Part shown: positions 63,663 to 64,000 of the stretch, one piece after another
How positions within the stretch are numbered: the stretch's first letter is position 1
Layout: every line of letters starts with the position of its first letter
From: Anditalea andensis
Lineage (GTDB): Bacteria > Bacteroidota > Bacteroidia > Cytophagales > Cyclobacteriaceae
Assembly: GCF_000714815.1 (NCBI RefSeq)
Contig: NZ_JMIH01000028.1
Coordinates: 62,001-126,000 of the forward strand
Length of the DNA: 64,000 nt
Reading direction: 5' to 3'
The notes under the pieces: generated by a model
The model's input: the letters and a program-made list of their open reading frames with translations, nothing else
What the model was told of the DNA's origin: nothing
The model's database searches: none
Translations under genes and position numbers: made by a program

Positions 63663-64000
63663 TTAATTTTCGTTCCCCAGCGCCCAACTTAAGGTTTCAT
63701 CAAGTGTCCTATAGGAAGGCTGCAACTGAAGATTGGTTTTAGCATTATCAAACGTAATCTTATATTGGGAAGTTTTTGCAGCCTCTTTATTAAAGGGTAC
63801 ACGCACAAATAAACCTTTGATTTTAAAATATACACTTGCTAGTCCTAAATACCGATCCGATACCGCATATTGGGGAGGCTTTACTCCTGCCTTTGAGGCT
63901 GTATGGTGAAAAAATTCTTTATATCCTATGCTCTCTTTATTGAGGATATAACGTTCATTCCATTTTCCTTCTTTAAAAAGTTGAAGGGAGATGGAAGCAG
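63663..64000 (-). CDS. NAD-dependent epimerase/dehydratase, 5' end outside window
   Basis: The frame enters at the right edge and covers 112 codons to a TAA at 63663. It shows the C-terminal part of an extended SDR epimerase: NERYILNKESIGYKEFF, then KVGVKPP-like AGVKPPQYAV, and the terminal region with FDNAKTNLQLQPSYRTLDE. This matches the C-terminal substrate-binding lobe of NAD-dependent epimerases. The catalytic N-terminus is not in the window. A 118-bp gap separates it from the TPR gene downstream. Confidence 0.8.
   Translation of the reverse strand, partial: ASISLQLFKEGKWNERYILNKESIGYKEFFHHTASKAGVKPPQYAVSDRYLGLASVYFKIKGLFVRVPFNKEAAKTSQYKITFDNAKTNLQLQPSYRTLDETLSWALGNEN

Noticed and set aside
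1-64000. CRISPR arrays, tRNA and rRNA genes
   Set aside because: No regularly spaced repeat, no cloverleaf-like sequence and no rRNA signature was seen in the gaps inspected; small or degenerate RNAs cannot be ruled out by eye.

Overview
The window looks like chromosome of a member of the Bacteroidota, most likely the order Cytophagales. Signs of this are a T9SS-type C-terminal sorting domain, a TonB-dependent receptor with a carboxypeptidase-like N-terminal domain, lipoproteins of Bacteroidota-specific families (DUF4270, DUF4221), LytS/LytTR two-component pairs, Bacteroidota-type promoters (TTG, 18-19 bp spacer, TAnnTTTG), weak Shine-Dalgarno sequences, and the neighbours DUF4270 - short glycogen synthase - panC - panD. 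Assignment below order level is not possible from the sequence alone.

Layout. 1-3.0 kb (minus strand): hexuronate catabolism (mannonate dehydratase, cut by the window edge; SDR mannonate oxidoreductase; Gfo/Idh oxidoreductase) with a palindrome upstream that could be its operator. 3.5-7.2 kb: a lipoprotein, a pentapeptide-repeat protein and an exported coiled-coil protein, none of known function. 7.7-14 kb: large secreted S9 and M14 peptidases around a Tat-type sugar isomerase/epimerase-like protein. 14-20.4 kb: a sterol-desaturase-family hydroxylase, then a TonB-dependent receptor, a small periplasmic TPR-like protein and a LytS/LytTR pair. 20.5-25.5 kb: a DUF4221 lipoprotein with a decayed partial duplicate of its own tail, a T9SS cargo protein and a divergent DUF4105 protein. 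25.6-31.2 kb: uvrB, a small outer-membrane-like protein, an AlbA_2 protein, recX, tpiA and prmA. 31.2-31.5 kb: a fossil of a T9SS sorting domain. 31.6-42.1 kb: a TauE/SafE exporter, glmS, an AT-rich accessory patch (lipoprotein plus decayed transposase), DUF4270, glycogen synthase-like, panC, panD, a flippase-like protein and a zinc peptidase. 42-46.7 kb: acyl-CoA dehydrogenase, AraC regulator, archaeal-type prenylglyceryl phosphate synthase, two small membrane proteins and a cysteine-cluster protein. 46.9-56.5 kb: LOG family protein, lytic transglycosylase, AsmA-like protein, uvrA, a LytS/LytTR pair, a third LytTR regulator and a small exported protein. 56.8-64 kb (all minus strand): PhoH, then a run of TPR protein - phosphosulfolactate synthase - DUF368 - aroE - PLP decarboxylase, and the 3' end of an epimerase gene.

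Most of the window is housekeeping. No CRISPR array, intact insertion sequence, prophage, tRNA or rRNA was seen. The best candidates for something less ordinary are the phosphosulfolactate synthase operon (possible sulfonate or taurine metabolism), the TonB receptor/TPR/LytSR cluster, and three decayed loci (DUF4221 tail, T9SS sorting-domain fossil, transposase remnant) that record past rearrangement. I did not find a convincing wholly new system.
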